A DNA stretch of 64,000 nucleotides from an uncultured Eubacteriales bacterium (GCA_934525675.1 CAKSZH010000004.1:113930-177929), one strand, 5' to 3'; shown: positions 41,619-49,795, counted from the stretch's first letter. Translations and numbers: made by a program. Notes: generated by a model from the sequence alone, not told the origin.

Positions 41619-41676
41619 ATCTCCCGCAAGGGTGGGTGCGAAAACGTATCAGAAGAAATCTCCCGCAAGGGCGGGA
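41619..41676 (+). repeat. Two short leader repeats before lepA
   Basis: ATCTCCCGCAAGGG-T/C-GGG occurs at 41619-41636 and again at about 41658-41675. Each can fold as CCCGC/GYGGG with an AAG-type loop. The second ends 15 bases before the lepA ribosome binding site. Confidence 0.55.
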
Positions 41677-41694
41677 TACCAAGGAGAAGATTTC

Positions 41695-43515
41695 ATGCCG
41701 AAAACAGAGAGACAGGCGCACATCCGCAACTTTTCCATCATCGCGCACATCGATCACGGAAAATCCACGCTTGCCGACCGGATCCTGGAAGCGACGCGCA
41801 CGGTCGAAAAGCGCGAAATGGAGGATCAGGTGCTTGACAATATGGATCTGGAGCGCGAGCGGGGCATCACCATCAAGGCGCGCGCGGTCAAGATCGACTA
41901 CACCGCCCCCGACGGGGAAAACTATGTGCTCAACCTGATCGACACCCCCGGTCATGTGGACTTCAATTACGAGGTCTCCCGTTCGCTCAACGCCTGTGAC
42001 GGCGCACTTCTCGTGGTGGACGCGACCCAGGGCGTGGAGGCGCAGACGCTTGCCAACGCGTACCTCGCGGTGGACGCGAATCTGGAGATCGTCCCCGTCA
42101 TCAACAAGATTGACCTGCCGAGCGCCGACATTGAAGGCTGCCGCAGGGAGATTGAAGATATCATCGGCATTCCCGCGGAAAACTGCCCGGCGGTCTCGGC
42201 AAAGACGGGACTCAACATTGAGGACGTGCTTGCCCATATCGTCAGCGACATTCCCGCGCCCGGCGGCGACGAGGACGCGCCGCTCAAGTGCCTTGTTTTT
42301 GACTCGTATTATGACAGCTACCTCGGCGTGGTCGTCATGGTGCGCGTGATGGACGGAAAGATCAAAGCGGGCGACAAAATGATGATGATGAGCACCGGTG
42401 CCACCTTTGACGTGGTGGAGGTCGGTACCATGGAGCCGTTCGGGCTCCGCAAATGCGACGTGCTGGCGGCTGGCGAGGTCGGATATATCACCGCCTCCAT
42501 CAAATATATCGGAGACACCCGCGTCGGCGATACCGTCACGCTCGCGACGGATCCGGCGGCGGAGCCGCTTCCCGGCTTCAAGCAGGTGCATCCCATGGTC
42601 TACGCAGGTATCTATCCCGCGGACGGCGCGCATTACGGCGACCTCAAGGATGCGATCGAAAAGCTGCAGCTCAACGACGCGGCGCTGACCTTTGACCCGG
42701 AAACCTCCGTTGCGCTTGGTTTCGGCTTCCGCTGCGGCTTTCTGGGACTTCTTCACATGGAGATTATCGAGGAGCGTCTGGAGAGAGAATTCAACCTCGA
42801 CCTTGTGACCACCGCGCCGAGCGTTATTTACAAGATCCGCAAGAGAGACGGCAGTGAAATCTATATCGACAACCCGTCCAATTATCCGACGCCCGACGAA
42901 ATTGAAACCGCATTTGAACCGATGGTACACGCGAATATCATCACCCCGTCGGAGTATGTCGGCAACCTGATGGATCTTTGCCAGGATCGCCGCGGCGTGT
43001 TCCTTGATATGAAGTATCTCGATACCACGCGTGTGGAGCTGCACTACGACCTGCCGCTCAACGAAATCATTTATGACTTCTTTGACGCACTCAAGAGCCG
43101 TTCGCGCGGATATGCGTCGCTTGACTATGAATTCAAGGATTATGTACCGAGCAAGCTGGTCAAATTGGACTTCCTTCTCAACGGAGACCAGGTGGACGCG
43201 CTGTCCTTCATCGTACATGAGGACAAGGCGTATGCCCGCGCCCGCAGGATCGCGGAACGCCTCAAGGACAACATCCCGCGTCAGCTCTTTGAAGTGCCGA
43301 TTCAGGCGGCGATCGGCAACCGCGTGATTGCAAGAGAAACCGTCAAGGCAATGCGCAAGGACGTGCTTGCCAAGTGCTACGGCGGCGACATCACAAGAAA
43401 GAAGAAGCTGCTCGAAAAGCAGAAGGAAGGCAAAAAGAAGATGCGCCAGCTCGGCTCGGTGCAGGTGTCTCCCGAGGCGTTCATGGCGGTACTCAAGCTG
43501 GATGATGACCAGTGA
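41695..43515 (+). CDS. lepA: Elongation factor 4 (back-translocating GTPase)
   Basis: A 606-residue translational GTPase that acts on stalled or mispositioned ribosomes and in ribosome assembly. The G motifs are present: G1 AHIDHGKST, G2 RGITI, G3 DTPGHVDF, G4 NKIDLP and G5 SAKTG. The LepA-specific C-terminal domain with GDITRKKKLLEKQKEGKKKMRQLGSVQVSPEAFMAVLKL is complete. AAGGAGAAG lies 6-10 bases before the ATG at 41695. It overlaps hemW by 14 bases, a gene pairing usual in Firmicutes. Confidence 0.97.
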   Translation: MPKTERQAHIRNFSIIAHIDHGKSTLADRILEATRTVEKREMEDQVLDNMDLERERGITIKARAVKIDYTAPDGENYVLNLIDTPGHVDFNYEVSRSLNACDGALLVVDATQGVEAQTLANAYLAVDANLEIVPVINKIDLPSADIEGCRREIEDIIGIPAENCPAVSAKTGLNIEDVLAHIVSDIPAPGGDEDAPLKCLVFDSYYDSYLGVVVMVRVMDGKIKAGDKMMMMSTGATFDVVEVGTMEPFGLRKCDVLAAGEVGYITASIKYIGDTRVGDTVTLATDPAAEPLPGFKQVHPMVYAGIYPADGAHYGDLKDAIEKLQLNDAALTFDPETSVALGFGFRCGFLGLLHMEIIEERLEREFNLDLVTTAPSVIYKIRKRDGSEIYIDNPSNYPTPDEIETAFEPMVHANIITPSEYVGNLMDLCQDRRGVFLDMKYLDTTRVELHYDLPLNEIIYDFFDALKSRSRGYASLDYEFKDYVPSKLVKLDFLLNGDQVDALSFIVHEDKAYARARRIAERLKDNIPRQLFEVPIQAAIGNRVIARETVKAMRKDVLAKCYGGDITRKKKLLEKQKEGKKKMRQLGSVQVSPEAFMAVLKLDDDQ

Positions 43516-44836
43516 GAAAAGCGTGAAGCGCACGGAGGACGGCGGAACGCTTGCAAAAGGCAGGGGGAAGACCTGCTCCGCGTCCGGGAGGGAAGACAAT
43601 TCTGCTGTCATCGGTGTTCCGAGTGGAGCGGACGCACCCGCCATTCCCGGCACGCCGGTGCAAACGGCTTCCCCCTGTGTGTCTGAAACTTCCGGCACAC
43701 CGGAAACTCCCGAAAAAAAGCTCGGGCTGTATCTGCACATCCCGTTCTGTGTCCGCAAATGCAGGTATTGCGATTTCTGTTCGTTCCCCGGTATGGGGAC
43801 GGACGTGATGGATCTGTATACCAGACGGCTTGCGGAAGAAGTGATCCGCGCGTCCCGTAAGTGCCGCGGGTATATCGTCGATACGGTGTATTTCGGCGGC
43901 GGAACCCCCACGCTTCTGCCGTTTCCGCTCTTTTTCCGCGTGATGGAAACGGTCTATCGCTGTTTCCGGGTGGAAAATGACGCGGAAATTACGATGGAGT
44001 GTAATCCCGCGACGGCAAACGGGGAATACTTGATGGGGATCCGGAGGGAAGGCGTCAACCGCCTCAGCATCGGACTGCAGAGCGCCGATGACCGGGAGCT
44101 TGCCGTTCTCGGCAGAATCCATACCTTCGGGGACTTCCTTACCACCTACGACGCGGCGCGCCGTGCGGGATTCGACAACATCAGCGCCGATCTCATGTTC
44201 GGCATCCCGGAACAGACGCGGGAGAGCTTTCGGGACACGCTTCGCCGCGTGACCGCGCTTTATCCCGAGCACCTCTCGGTCTACGGACTGATTTTAGAAG
44301 AGGGAACGCCGTTTTACCGCATGCGGGACACGCTCGCCCTGCCCGATGAGGATACCGAGAGCGATATGTACCGGGACGCGGTTGCCTTTCTTCACGAGCG
44401 CGGCTACGACCGCTATGAGATCAGCAATTTTTCGCGGCGCGGAAGGGTTTCCAGGCACAATTACCGCTACTGGGACTGCCGGGAATATCTCGGCTTCGGT
44501 GTCGCGGCGCATTCGTATTTCGGAGGGGAGCGTGTCTCCCACAGCCGCGATTTTGACGGGTACCTTGCAGGACGCGACATCACAGACGAGCGCGTCACGG
44601 TTACGGAAAAGGACGCGCGGGACGAATACGTCATGCTCCGGATGCGTCTTGCCGACGGCGTGGACGAAACGCAATACAGAGCCCGCTTCGGCGAGGACTT
44701 CCGCGCCCATTACGGCGTGCGGCTGGAGCCGTACATCCGGGAAGGCTTTGTTTCCGCCGACGGCGGCAGGTACCGTTTCACGGACAGCGGTTTTTACGTC
44801 AGCAACGCAATTCTTTCGTCGGTGCTTGATCTGTAA
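43502..44836 (+). CDS. hemW: HemW-like radical SAM protein
   Basis: A 444-residue radical SAM protein related to oxygen-independent coproporphyrinogen oxidase but of the HemW type, proposed to handle heme. The cluster motif is LYLHIPFCVRKCRYCDFCSF (CxxxCxxC plus the next cysteine), followed by VYFGGGTPTLLP, MECNPAT, RLSIGLQSADDREL, DLMFGIPEQT, YEISNFSRRGRVSRHNYRYWDCREYLGFGVAAHSYFGG. The first 70 residues before LGLYLHIPFC are rich in S, T, G and P and not part of the family, so the start at 43502/43505 inside the end of lepA gives an unusual tail. A later start (for example a GTG near 43678) is possible but has no ribosome binding site. Confidence 0.87.
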   Translation: MMTSEKSVKRTEDGGTLAKGRGKTCSASGREDNSAVIGVPSGADAPAIPGTPVQTASPCVSETSGTPETPEKKLGLYLHIPFCVRKCRYCDFCSFPGMGTDVMDLYTRRLAEEVIRASRKCRGYIVDTVYFGGGTPTLLPFPLFFRVMETVYRCFRVENDAEITMECNPATANGEYLMGIRREGVNRLSIGLQSADDRELAVLGRIHTFGDFLTTYDAARRAGFDNISADLMFGIPEQTRESFRDTLRRVTALYPEHLSVYGLILEEGTPFYRMRDTLALPDEDTESDMYRDAVAFLHERGYDRYEISNFSRRGRVSRHNYRYWDCREYLGFGVAAHSYFGGERVSHSRDFDGYLAGRDITDERVTVTEKDARDEYVMLRMRLADGVDETQYRARFGEDFRAHYGVRLEPYIREGFVSADGGRYRFTDSGFYVSNAILSSVLDL

Positions 44837-44895
44837 GTGTCGTTTCCCGGCGAAAAACGGGACAGGCGCGATGTACGGCATTTGCAGCAAAGCTA

Positions 44896-44924
44896 TTGAC
44901 AAATGTGCCCGGATCGTGTACAAT
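44896..44924 (+). promoter_or_regulatory. Promoter of the DUF1292 gene
   Basis: Perfect TTGACA at 44896-44901, 17 bases, TACAAT at 44919-44924. Confidence 0.8.
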
Positions 44925-44990
44925 ATTAGTGTAAAGTTCACACGATCCGCGAGAAAGGACGCTTCCCCCGGGAAGCGATGGTTACCTGAA

Positions 44991-45311
44991 ATGGCAGAAG
45001 AAAAGAAAACGGTTGACGCCGCAGAAGAGGAAGAGTCCGCGACCATTACGCTCGTCGATGAGGACGGAACCGAGTTTGAGTTCGACATTCTTGCGTCTTA
45101 CGAGCAGGACGGCGTGACCTACCTTGCCGTGATTGCGTCGGATGAAGAGATCGGCGACGACGGCGTGGTGGAATACGGCATCATCAAGTCCGCGCTGGAC
45201 GAAAACGGCGAGGAAATCTTTGTGTCCCTCGACGATGATGACGAAGCATACGACGATATTGCCGACCGCTTTGACGATATTCTGTCCGAAGAGATTGACT
45301 ACGACGAATGA
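44991..45311 (+). CDS. DUF1292 protein
   Basis: A 106-residue, very acidic cytoplasmic protein. ITLVDEDGTEFEFDILASYEQDGVTYLAVIA and the acidic tail (SLDDDDEAYDDIADRFDDILSEEIDYDE) are typical of DUF1292, common next to ruvX/alaS in Firmicutes and of unknown function. The start region is odd: the only good ribosome binding site (AAAGGA, 44954-44959) is separated from the ATG by an 8-bp hairpin (44960-44977) and 13 further bases, which include a mini-frame of ATG-GTT-ACC-TGA. A long open frame that extends upstream through hemW in another frame is not coding. Confidence 0.85.
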   Translation: MAEEKKTVDAAEEEESATITLVDEDGTEFEFDILASYEQDGVTYLAVIASDEEIGDDGVVEYGIIKSALDENGEEIFVSLDDDDEAYDDIADRFDDILSEEIDYDE

Positions 45312-45968
45312 TCTGATTTCCGTTACAGTTTTGCACACGCATTCCTGCCGGGTGCGTGATAATCGGCGAATGTAGACCCACAACACGAAAATGGAGCCCG
45401 GAAAAAGCCCGACGCTGTTTTGCAGACCTCCCGATTCCTCCTCGATTGACTTGTCTCGACAGGGAAAACCGGACGCTGGGAGCAGTGAAGCGAAGGACAG
45501 GGCGCCGCCTTGCACAAATGCAGGGTTCCGAATTCCCGGTTACACGGCTCGGCGGGGTTACGTAAAATAAATCCCCGCGACATAAAATACAAGAGGCAGA
45601 AGCCGTTCCCGGCTTCTGCCTCTTGTATGATGCGCCCCGGTGCCCACGAGGGGCACCGGGGCGCGGATGTTTTGGTGGAATGATCTGTGCACGGGAAAAT
45701 CGCGGTACCGGCATTGTGGTCGGCATCTCGGATAGCCCCCCGTAAAAGAAGCCTGCACACGGGAAAACCCGCGGTAATTTGCCGTCTGAGCGCCGGGACG
45801 GTACCCCGTATTTTATAGCCGGAAAAGACCTGCATCCGCCGGTACCGGAAAGTCATTCCATGCTTCCGCAACTGGCGGGACTCTCTGTCAGCCGTTTTCG
45901 GTATTCGCAAACGCCCAAGCGTTTCCGTATCCCTCGGATAACCGGTTTCAGGGATCCGACGGAGCGCG
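45312..45968. other. 657-base gene-free region
   Basis: No credible gene. A minus-strand frame of 229 residues spans it but has a cysteine/arginine/proline-rich noise composition and no ribosome binding site. It contains two adjacent strong hairpins (45590-45664) and an imperfect direct repeat of CACGGGAAAA(C)YCGCGGTA (45690-45707 and 45757-45775). It could hold an RNA or the remains of lost genes; I see no match to tmRNA, RNase P, SRP or 6S RNA. Confidence 0.55.
45590..45664. terminator. Two adjacent strong hairpins
   Basis: The first is CAAGAGGCAGAAGCCG with its complement (45590-45625), the second GCGCCCCGGTGCCC with its complement (45632-45664). They lie between convergent genes; the first has a TTGT tail in the plus direction. 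Confidence 0.6.
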
Positions 45969-47303
45969 TCAGTAGTGATATTTCTTTCGTTTGGTAATGA
46001 GAAACACCCCACAGAGGAGCACCGCCATCGCGTCTGCCGCCACGACAGAGATCCAGATGCCGTCCAATTCGAAGAGAAGCGGCAGGAGAAGAACAGCGCC
46101 CACCTGAAATACCAGCGTCCGAAGGAACGAAATGATCGCGGAGGTCAGACCGTCGTTGAGAGCGGTAAAAAATCCGGAGCCGAAGATGGAAAAGCCCATA
46201 AAGAAAAACGCGACCGAGAAGATGCGGAAGCCGTGGACCGTCATTTCAAGCAACCCGGGACTGTAACTGACGAAAATGTGCGCGAGCGGGCGGGCAAGCA
46301 ACTCCGACACACCGAGCATGAGCACACCGCCGACGGCAAGAATCCGCAGGCTTTTTTTGAGCAGGCTTTTCAGTTCGTCGTAGTTTTTTGCGCCGTTGTG
46401 AAAACTGATGACGGGAGCCACGCCGATGGAATACCCGATGAACGCCGCGGCAAAGATCATGCTGACATACATCATGACGCCGTAAGCCGCAATGCCGTCC
46501 TCTCCGGCGTAGCGGATCAGCTGGTGATTGTACAGCATTCCGACAACGCTCATGGAGACGTTGCTCATGAATTCCGACGAGCCGTTGGTACACGCCTTGA
46601 AGATCGCTCTGCCGTCAAATTTCGGTCTTTTCAGCCGGAGAATACTGCTGTTCTTGCGAAAGAAGTAGATGAGCGGTGCACCGCCGCCGACAGTCAGACT
46701 GGCTGCGGTTGCGATCGCGGCACCGGCAAGCTTGTATTCTTTCGGCAGGATCGTGACAAGAAGTGCGTCAAGGACCATGTTGGTTACACCGGCGGCAACG
46801 ATGACAAAAAGTCCGAGCCGGGGTTTTTCCGCAGCAACGAAAAAGCTCTGAAACAGGTATTGCAGAACCTGGAAGGGAAGCGCACACAGAATGATTCTGC
46901 CGTACAGAACGCAGTTATCAAGGATTCCCCCCTTGGCACCGAGCAGTGCGGCAATCGGGCGAATGAAGATGAAGCCGAGCACTGCGAACAGCACGCCGAG
47001 CAGAAATGTCACGAGAACGAACAGGGAAAAGAGGCGGTTTGCCCGTTCTTTATTACCTTCGCCGAGAATATTGGCGACCAGTGCCGTGCCGCCCGAGCCG
47101 AACATGAATCCGACCGTGGCAAGGATCATCAGAAAAGGCATGATGAGGTTGACTGCCTTGAAGGGAACGTCTCCCGCAAAATTGGATACGAAGAATCCGT
47201 CCACCACGCCGTAGATCGAAGTGAAAATCATCATGATGACAGGGGGCAGGGTAAACCGGAATAATTTTCGGTAGGTAAAGTGATCTGAAAGCTGGATGCG
47301 CAT
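45969..47303 (-). CDS. MATE-family efflux transporter
   Basis: A 444-residue inner-membrane antiporter with about twelve hydrophobic segments in two similar halves (FTLPPVIMMIFTSIYGVVDGFFVSNFAG in the first; the ASSEFMSNVSMSVVGMLYN-like segment GSSEFMSNVSMSVVGMLYN in the second). MATE proteins export cationic drugs or metabolites using Na+ or H+. It starts 11 bases after a MarR gene and is transcribed with it, so expression is probably set by that repressor. This looks like the DinF/NorM-like branch common in Clostridia. Substrate unknown. Confidence 0.92.
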   Translation of the reverse strand: MRIQLSDHFTYRKLFRFTLPPVIMMIFTSIYGVVDGFFVSNFAGDVPFKAVNLIMPFLMILATVGFMFGSGGTALVANILGEGNKERANRLFSLFVLVTFLLGVLFAVLGFIFIRPIAALLGAKGGILDNCVLYGRIILCALPFQVLQYLFQSFFVAAEKPRLGLFVIVAAGVTNMVLDALLVTILPKEYKLAGAAIATAASLTVGGGAPLIYFFRKNSSILRLKRPKFDGRAIFKACTNGSSEFMSNVSMSVVGMLYNHQLIRYAGEDGIAAYGVMMYVSMIFAAAFIGYSIGVAPVISFHNGAKNYDELKSLLKKSLRILAVGGVLMLGVSELLARPLAHIFVSYSPGLLEMTVHGFRIFSVAFFFMGFSIFGSGFFTALNDGLTSAIISFLRTLVFQVGAVLLLPLLFELDGIWISVVAADAMAVLLCGVFLITKRKKYHY

Positions 47304-47314
47304 GGATTCCTCCG

Positions 47315-47752
47315 TCAGAGTGCTTCCGCTTCTTTTCGGAAGCCGGTTACGAATTTTTCAATGAGGTGCAGGTAGCAGTCGGTCTCCTCCGCGCTCCACC
47401 CGGCGAACACGCGGACCTCCGCGGCAAACAGCCGCGCGACGGTGTCCCTGACCAGTTCCTCCCCTTTGTCGGTGAGGACGATTTTTTTGGAGCGTCCTTC
47501 ATAGGGAACGAGGAAAAGCACTCCGTCCGCTTCAAGCGACCGGATGGCGGAATTGACCGTTTGCTTGCTGATTCCGGTTTTTTTGCATACGTCACAAAGC
47601 GGGCAGGAGTTGCCGCTGTCATAGATGGTGTACAGGATCCGCGAAACACTGTCGGATATTCCGAGTTTCTGAGACATCGTGTGATAAAGCGCGTCCAGCT
47701 CCGAGGTCAGGTAGTTGATCCGGTGGATGGCTTCCGTTGATTTTTGATTCAT
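47315..47752 (-). CDS. MarR-family transcriptional regulator
   Basis: A 145-residue winged-helix repressor. The helix-turn-helix reads CPLCDVCKKTGISKQTVNSAIRSLEADGVLFLVPYEGRSKKIVLTDKGEEL, with the family's wing ending in K-x-I-x-L-T-x-K-G. Two CxxC-like cysteines (SCPLCDVC) just before the recognition helix could make it redox- or metal-sensitive. The ATG at 47752 follows GAGG at 5 bases; a GTG at 47758 is less likely. Its promoter is overlapped downstream by a perfect 18-bp palindrome, so it very probably represses itself and the MATE gene. Confidence 0.92.
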   Translation of the reverse strand: MNQKSTEAIHRINYLTSELDALYHTMSQKLGISDSVSRILYTIYDSGNSCPLCDVCKKTGISKQTVNSAIRSLEADGVLFLVPYEGRSKKIVLTDKGEELVRDTVARLFAAEVRVFAGWSAEETDCYLHLIEKFVTGFRKEAEAL

Positions 47753-47763
47753 TTGCACCTCGC

Positions 47764-47781
47764 AAGTACGAAATCGTACTT
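47764..47781. promoter_or_regulatory. Perfect 18-bp operator of the MarR/MATE operon
   Basis: AAGTACGAAATCGTACTT: two 8-base arms AAGTACGA/TCGTACTT around two bases. It covers the expected transcription start, 4 bases after the -10, and lies 12 bases before the MarR start codon. Confidence 0.8.
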
Positions 47782-47785
47782 AATC

Positions 47786-47814
47786 AGTATATCCGTTCCT
47801 TTGGGAAAAGTCAA
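47786..47814 (-). promoter_or_regulatory. Promoter of the MarR/MATE operon
   Basis: On the minus strand: TTGACT, 17 bases, TATACT. The -10 lies next to the 18-bp operator. Confidence 0.8.
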
Positions 47815-47837
47815 GATGCACTTCCGAAAAAGTAAAG

Positions 47838-47865
47838 AAAAAAACGGCGCTTTACACGCCGTTTT
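47838..47865 (-). terminator. Terminator of secG
   Basis: On the minus strand: AAAACGGCG stem with its complement, then TTTTTTT, 17 bases after the secG stop codon. Confidence 0.85.
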
Positions 47866-47881
47866 CTCCGGGAAGTCGGAA

Positions 47882-48118
47882 TTACTTACCGACGACAAGA
47901 TACATCACAACGACCAGCACCGTGAAGATCACGGAAACGATCAGCGTTGCTTTGGAAAGGACCTTGTCCCAGGTATTTGCTTTTGCTTTGCTGAAGAACG
48001 TATCAGCACCGCCGGCAATGGCGCCGGAAAGGTTCTTGTCTTTTCCGGACTGCATCAGAACTGCGGCAGTCAGAAAAACGGCAAATACCAATACAATGAT
48101 TCCAAGTGCGATTTCCAT
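47882..48118 (-). CDS. secG: Preprotein translocase subunit SecG
   Basis: A 78-residue membrane protein with two transmembrane helices (IALGIIVLVFAVFLTAAVLMQ and VLSKATLIVSVIFTVLVVVMYLVV) joined by the loop SGKDKNLSGAIAGGADTFFSKAKANTWDKVLSKAT, whose L-SGAIAGGA-TFF pattern is the family mark. It assists SecYE in protein export. GGAGGATATTGAA precedes the ATG. It has its own promoter and terminator, so it is a single-gene unit. Confidence 0.96.
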   Translation of the reverse strand: MEIALGIIVLVFAVFLTAAVLMQSGKDKNLSGAIAGGADTFFSKAKANTWDKVLSKATLIVSVIFTVLVVVMYLVVGK

Positions 48119-48192
48119 TTCAATATCCTCCGGACCGAAGCGTCAGACGGACCCAAGCGGGCAAAACCGTCTTACGGTCATAACATAGACTG

Positions 48193-48221
48193 ATTATAGC
48201 ATATTCTTTCTGCGAATGCAA
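48193..48221 (-). promoter_or_regulatory. Promoter of secG
   Basis: On the minus strand: TTGCAT, 17 bases, perfect TATAAT, divergent from the tRNA-Ser promoter. Confidence 0.8.
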
Positions 48222-48300
48222 GAGAAAATTTGAAAAAAACGAGAAAAACTTTTTGCCTGTCGAGACCGGAGGTACATTTGAATCGCTTTTTCCGGAAGCC

Positions 48301-48329
48301 TTGACAAACCGGGAGGAATGTGATACAAT
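48301..48329 (+). promoter_or_regulatory. Promoter of tRNA-Ser
   Basis: Perfect TTGACA at 48301-48306, 17 bases, TACAAT at 48324-48329. Confidence 0.85.
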
Positions 48330-48342
48330 CAAAAAGTCTTAC

Positions 48343-48431
48343 GGAGAGGTATCGAAGCGGTCATAACGAGGCGGTCTTGAAAACCGTTTGGGGGCAACCC
48401 CACAAGGGTTCGAATCCCTTCCTCTCCGCCA
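48343..48431 (+). tRNA. tRNA-Ser (anticodon TGA)
   Basis: 89 bases with the long variable arm of a class II tRNA (TTTGGGGGCAACCCCACAA region). Acceptor GGAGAGG pairs with CCTCTCC; the anticodon loop CTTGAAA gives TGA, reading UCA/UCG codons. Discriminator G, CCA encoded. Confidence 0.95.
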
Positions 48432-48470
48432 AAAACCATAGCGGCACCAAATGGTGCCGCTATGGTTTTT
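48432..48470 (+). terminator. Terminator of tRNA-Ser
   Basis: A 17-bp stem AAAACCATAGCGGCACC and its complement with a four-base loop and TTTTT, directly after the CCA. Confidence 0.92.
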
Positions 48471-48772
48471 GGCAGAAATGCCACGATGAGAACCCTCTCA
48501 ATTTCGCGAAGAGAAATTGATATTTTGCGGCAATTTTCGCGGAAGAAACGACTACGGCGAACACAGCCGCAAAAATGGGTTCAGAATCCCTTCTTTGCCG
48601 TTTTGAATTGAGGGATTCGAACGGGGGCGGAACAACGGTCAATCGTTGCTTTCCGCGGCAACTTTCCCATCCCGCATTGACATTCCCGGCGGAATGGGGT
48701 ATGATGAGGGTAATGTCGATCAGCAATATCCAGCCGTTCCGGCATCCGGCACGGCGGGTGGGGGAGGGTATC
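48471..48772. other. Gene-free region after tRNA-Ser
   Basis: About 300 bases without a gene. At 48587-48611 GGGTTCAGAATCCCTTCTTTGCC resembles the 3' end of the preceding tRNA-Ser with one inserted A, possibly a remnant. A promoter lies at 48677-48705. Confidence 0.5.
48677..48705 (+). promoter_or_regulatory. Promoter of the GDPD gene
   Basis: Perfect TTGACA at 48677-48682, 17 bases, TATGAT at 48700-48705. Confidence 0.8.
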
Positions 48773-49522
48773 ATGACTGAAAACAACACATCGGGCACAA
48801 AAATGATCGCGCACAGAGGGCTGTCGGGCATAGAACGGGAGAATACCGCCGAGGCGTTCGTGGCGGCGGGGAACCGTCCGTTTTTCGGCGCGGAATGCGA
48901 TGTGCACGTGACAAGCGACGGGAAATATGTGGTGTTTCACGATGACTGGACCTGCCGCATCTGCGACCGGTCGCTCCTTGTGGAAGAGACGGATTTTGAC
49001 ACGCTCCGTTCGCTCCGTATCCGCGAGAGCGGCGGGGAAGCGTTCAGCGAGACCCTGAAAATCGCCACGCTTGACGAATACCTCCGGATCATGGCGCGGT
49101 ACCGCAAAACCGCGGTGATCGAGCTGAAGAATCCGATGGAAGAACGCCATATCGGAAAGATCGTTGACATTTGCCGCGGTTTGTACGCTTTGGAGCATAT
49201 CATTTTCATTTCGTTTGATTTCAACAACCTGATGTCCGTCCGCCGCTTCAGTCCCGGGCAGAAGATCCAGTTCCTTGCGGACAACCTGGGTGCTGTGAAC
49301 ATCGGCGTGCTCCGTGAGAACCGCTGTGATCTGGACATCGCGTGGGGACTTCTCTCGGAAGAGTACATCCGCGAGCTGCACGAAAACGATATCGGGGTCA
49401 ATTGCTGGACGGTGGACGATCCCGCTTGTGCCGACCGCCTTATCTCGTGGGGCGTGGATTATATCACCTCCAATATTCTGCTTCGCGCTCCTGACGGGAG
49501 AGCCGTCAGAGCAGATTCCTGA
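48773..49522 (+). CDS. Glycerophosphodiester phosphodiesterase
   Basis: A 249-residue TIM-barrel phosphodiesterase of the UgpQ/GDPD type that frees glycerol-3-phosphate from lipid head-group diesters. The start MIAHRGLSGIERENTAEAF carries the catalytic His-Arg and ENT, followed by AECDVHVTSDGKYVVFHDDWTCRI (metal-binding Glu/Asp and catalytic His), AVIELK, ISFDFNNL and INCWTVDD-like VNCWTVDDP. There is no signal peptide, so it works inside the cell. GGGGGAGGG stands 5 bases before the ATG at 48773; a longer upstream frame to 48575 precedes the promoter and is not used. Confidence 0.93.
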   Translation: MTENNTSGTKMIAHRGLSGIERENTAEAFVAAGNRPFFGAECDVHVTSDGKYVVFHDDWTCRICDRSLLVEETDFDTLRSLRIRESGGEAFSETLKIATLDEYLRIMARYRKTAVIELKNPMEERHIGKIVDICRGLYALEHIIFISFDFNNLMSVRRFSPGQKIQFLADNLGAVNIGVLRENRCDLDIAWGLLSEEYIRELHENDIGVNCWTVDDPACADRLISWGVDYITSNILLRAPDGRAVRADS

Positions 49523-49573
49523 GAGCAGGGAAGTGCTTTGTCATTCACCTTGCAGCATGAATTGCCGATATGT

Positions 49574-49613
49574 AAAACTCCCCGCCGCAGGCACCCTGCG
49601 GCGGGGAGTTTTT
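49574..49613 (+). terminator. Terminator of the GDPD gene
   Basis: An 18-bp stem AAAACTCCCCGCCGCAGG and complement with a short loop, followed by TTTTT. Confidence 0.9.
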
Positions 49614-49689
49614 GCGCTTCCGATTTTGGAGCTTCTTTTCGTTCTTTCGCTTTATTTGGTACAGATTCTTCAAAATAATTTGATTTCTC

Positions 49690-49704
49690 TGAAAAAATTT
49701 TTCA
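49690..49704. promoter_or_regulatory. 15-bp palindrome upstream of the RpiR gene
   Basis: TGAAAAAATTTTTCA, i.e. TGAAAA-N3-TTTTCA, the same half-sites and spacing as the site before nanE at 53754. It lies 91 bases before the -35. Candidate site for the RpiR regulator. Confidence 0.5.
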
Positions 49705-49795
49705 TATCAAAAATCAGCGGATATATTAATGTAGGAAATCAACAAATACGCTCCCGCGAACCGGTTCCGCTACCCGGATTTTCCTGAAAAGTTCT

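Noticed and set aside
45312..45968. Known housekeeping RNA (tmRNA, RNase P, SRP, 6S) in the gene-free gap
   Set aside because: I could not find their conserved sequences, for example the RNase P core or the SRP GGAAGG/GNRA hairpin.
45323..46012. 229-residue minus-strand frame downstream of the MATE gene
   Set aside because: No ribosome binding site, composition like random GC-rich sequence, and two strong hairpins inside it.
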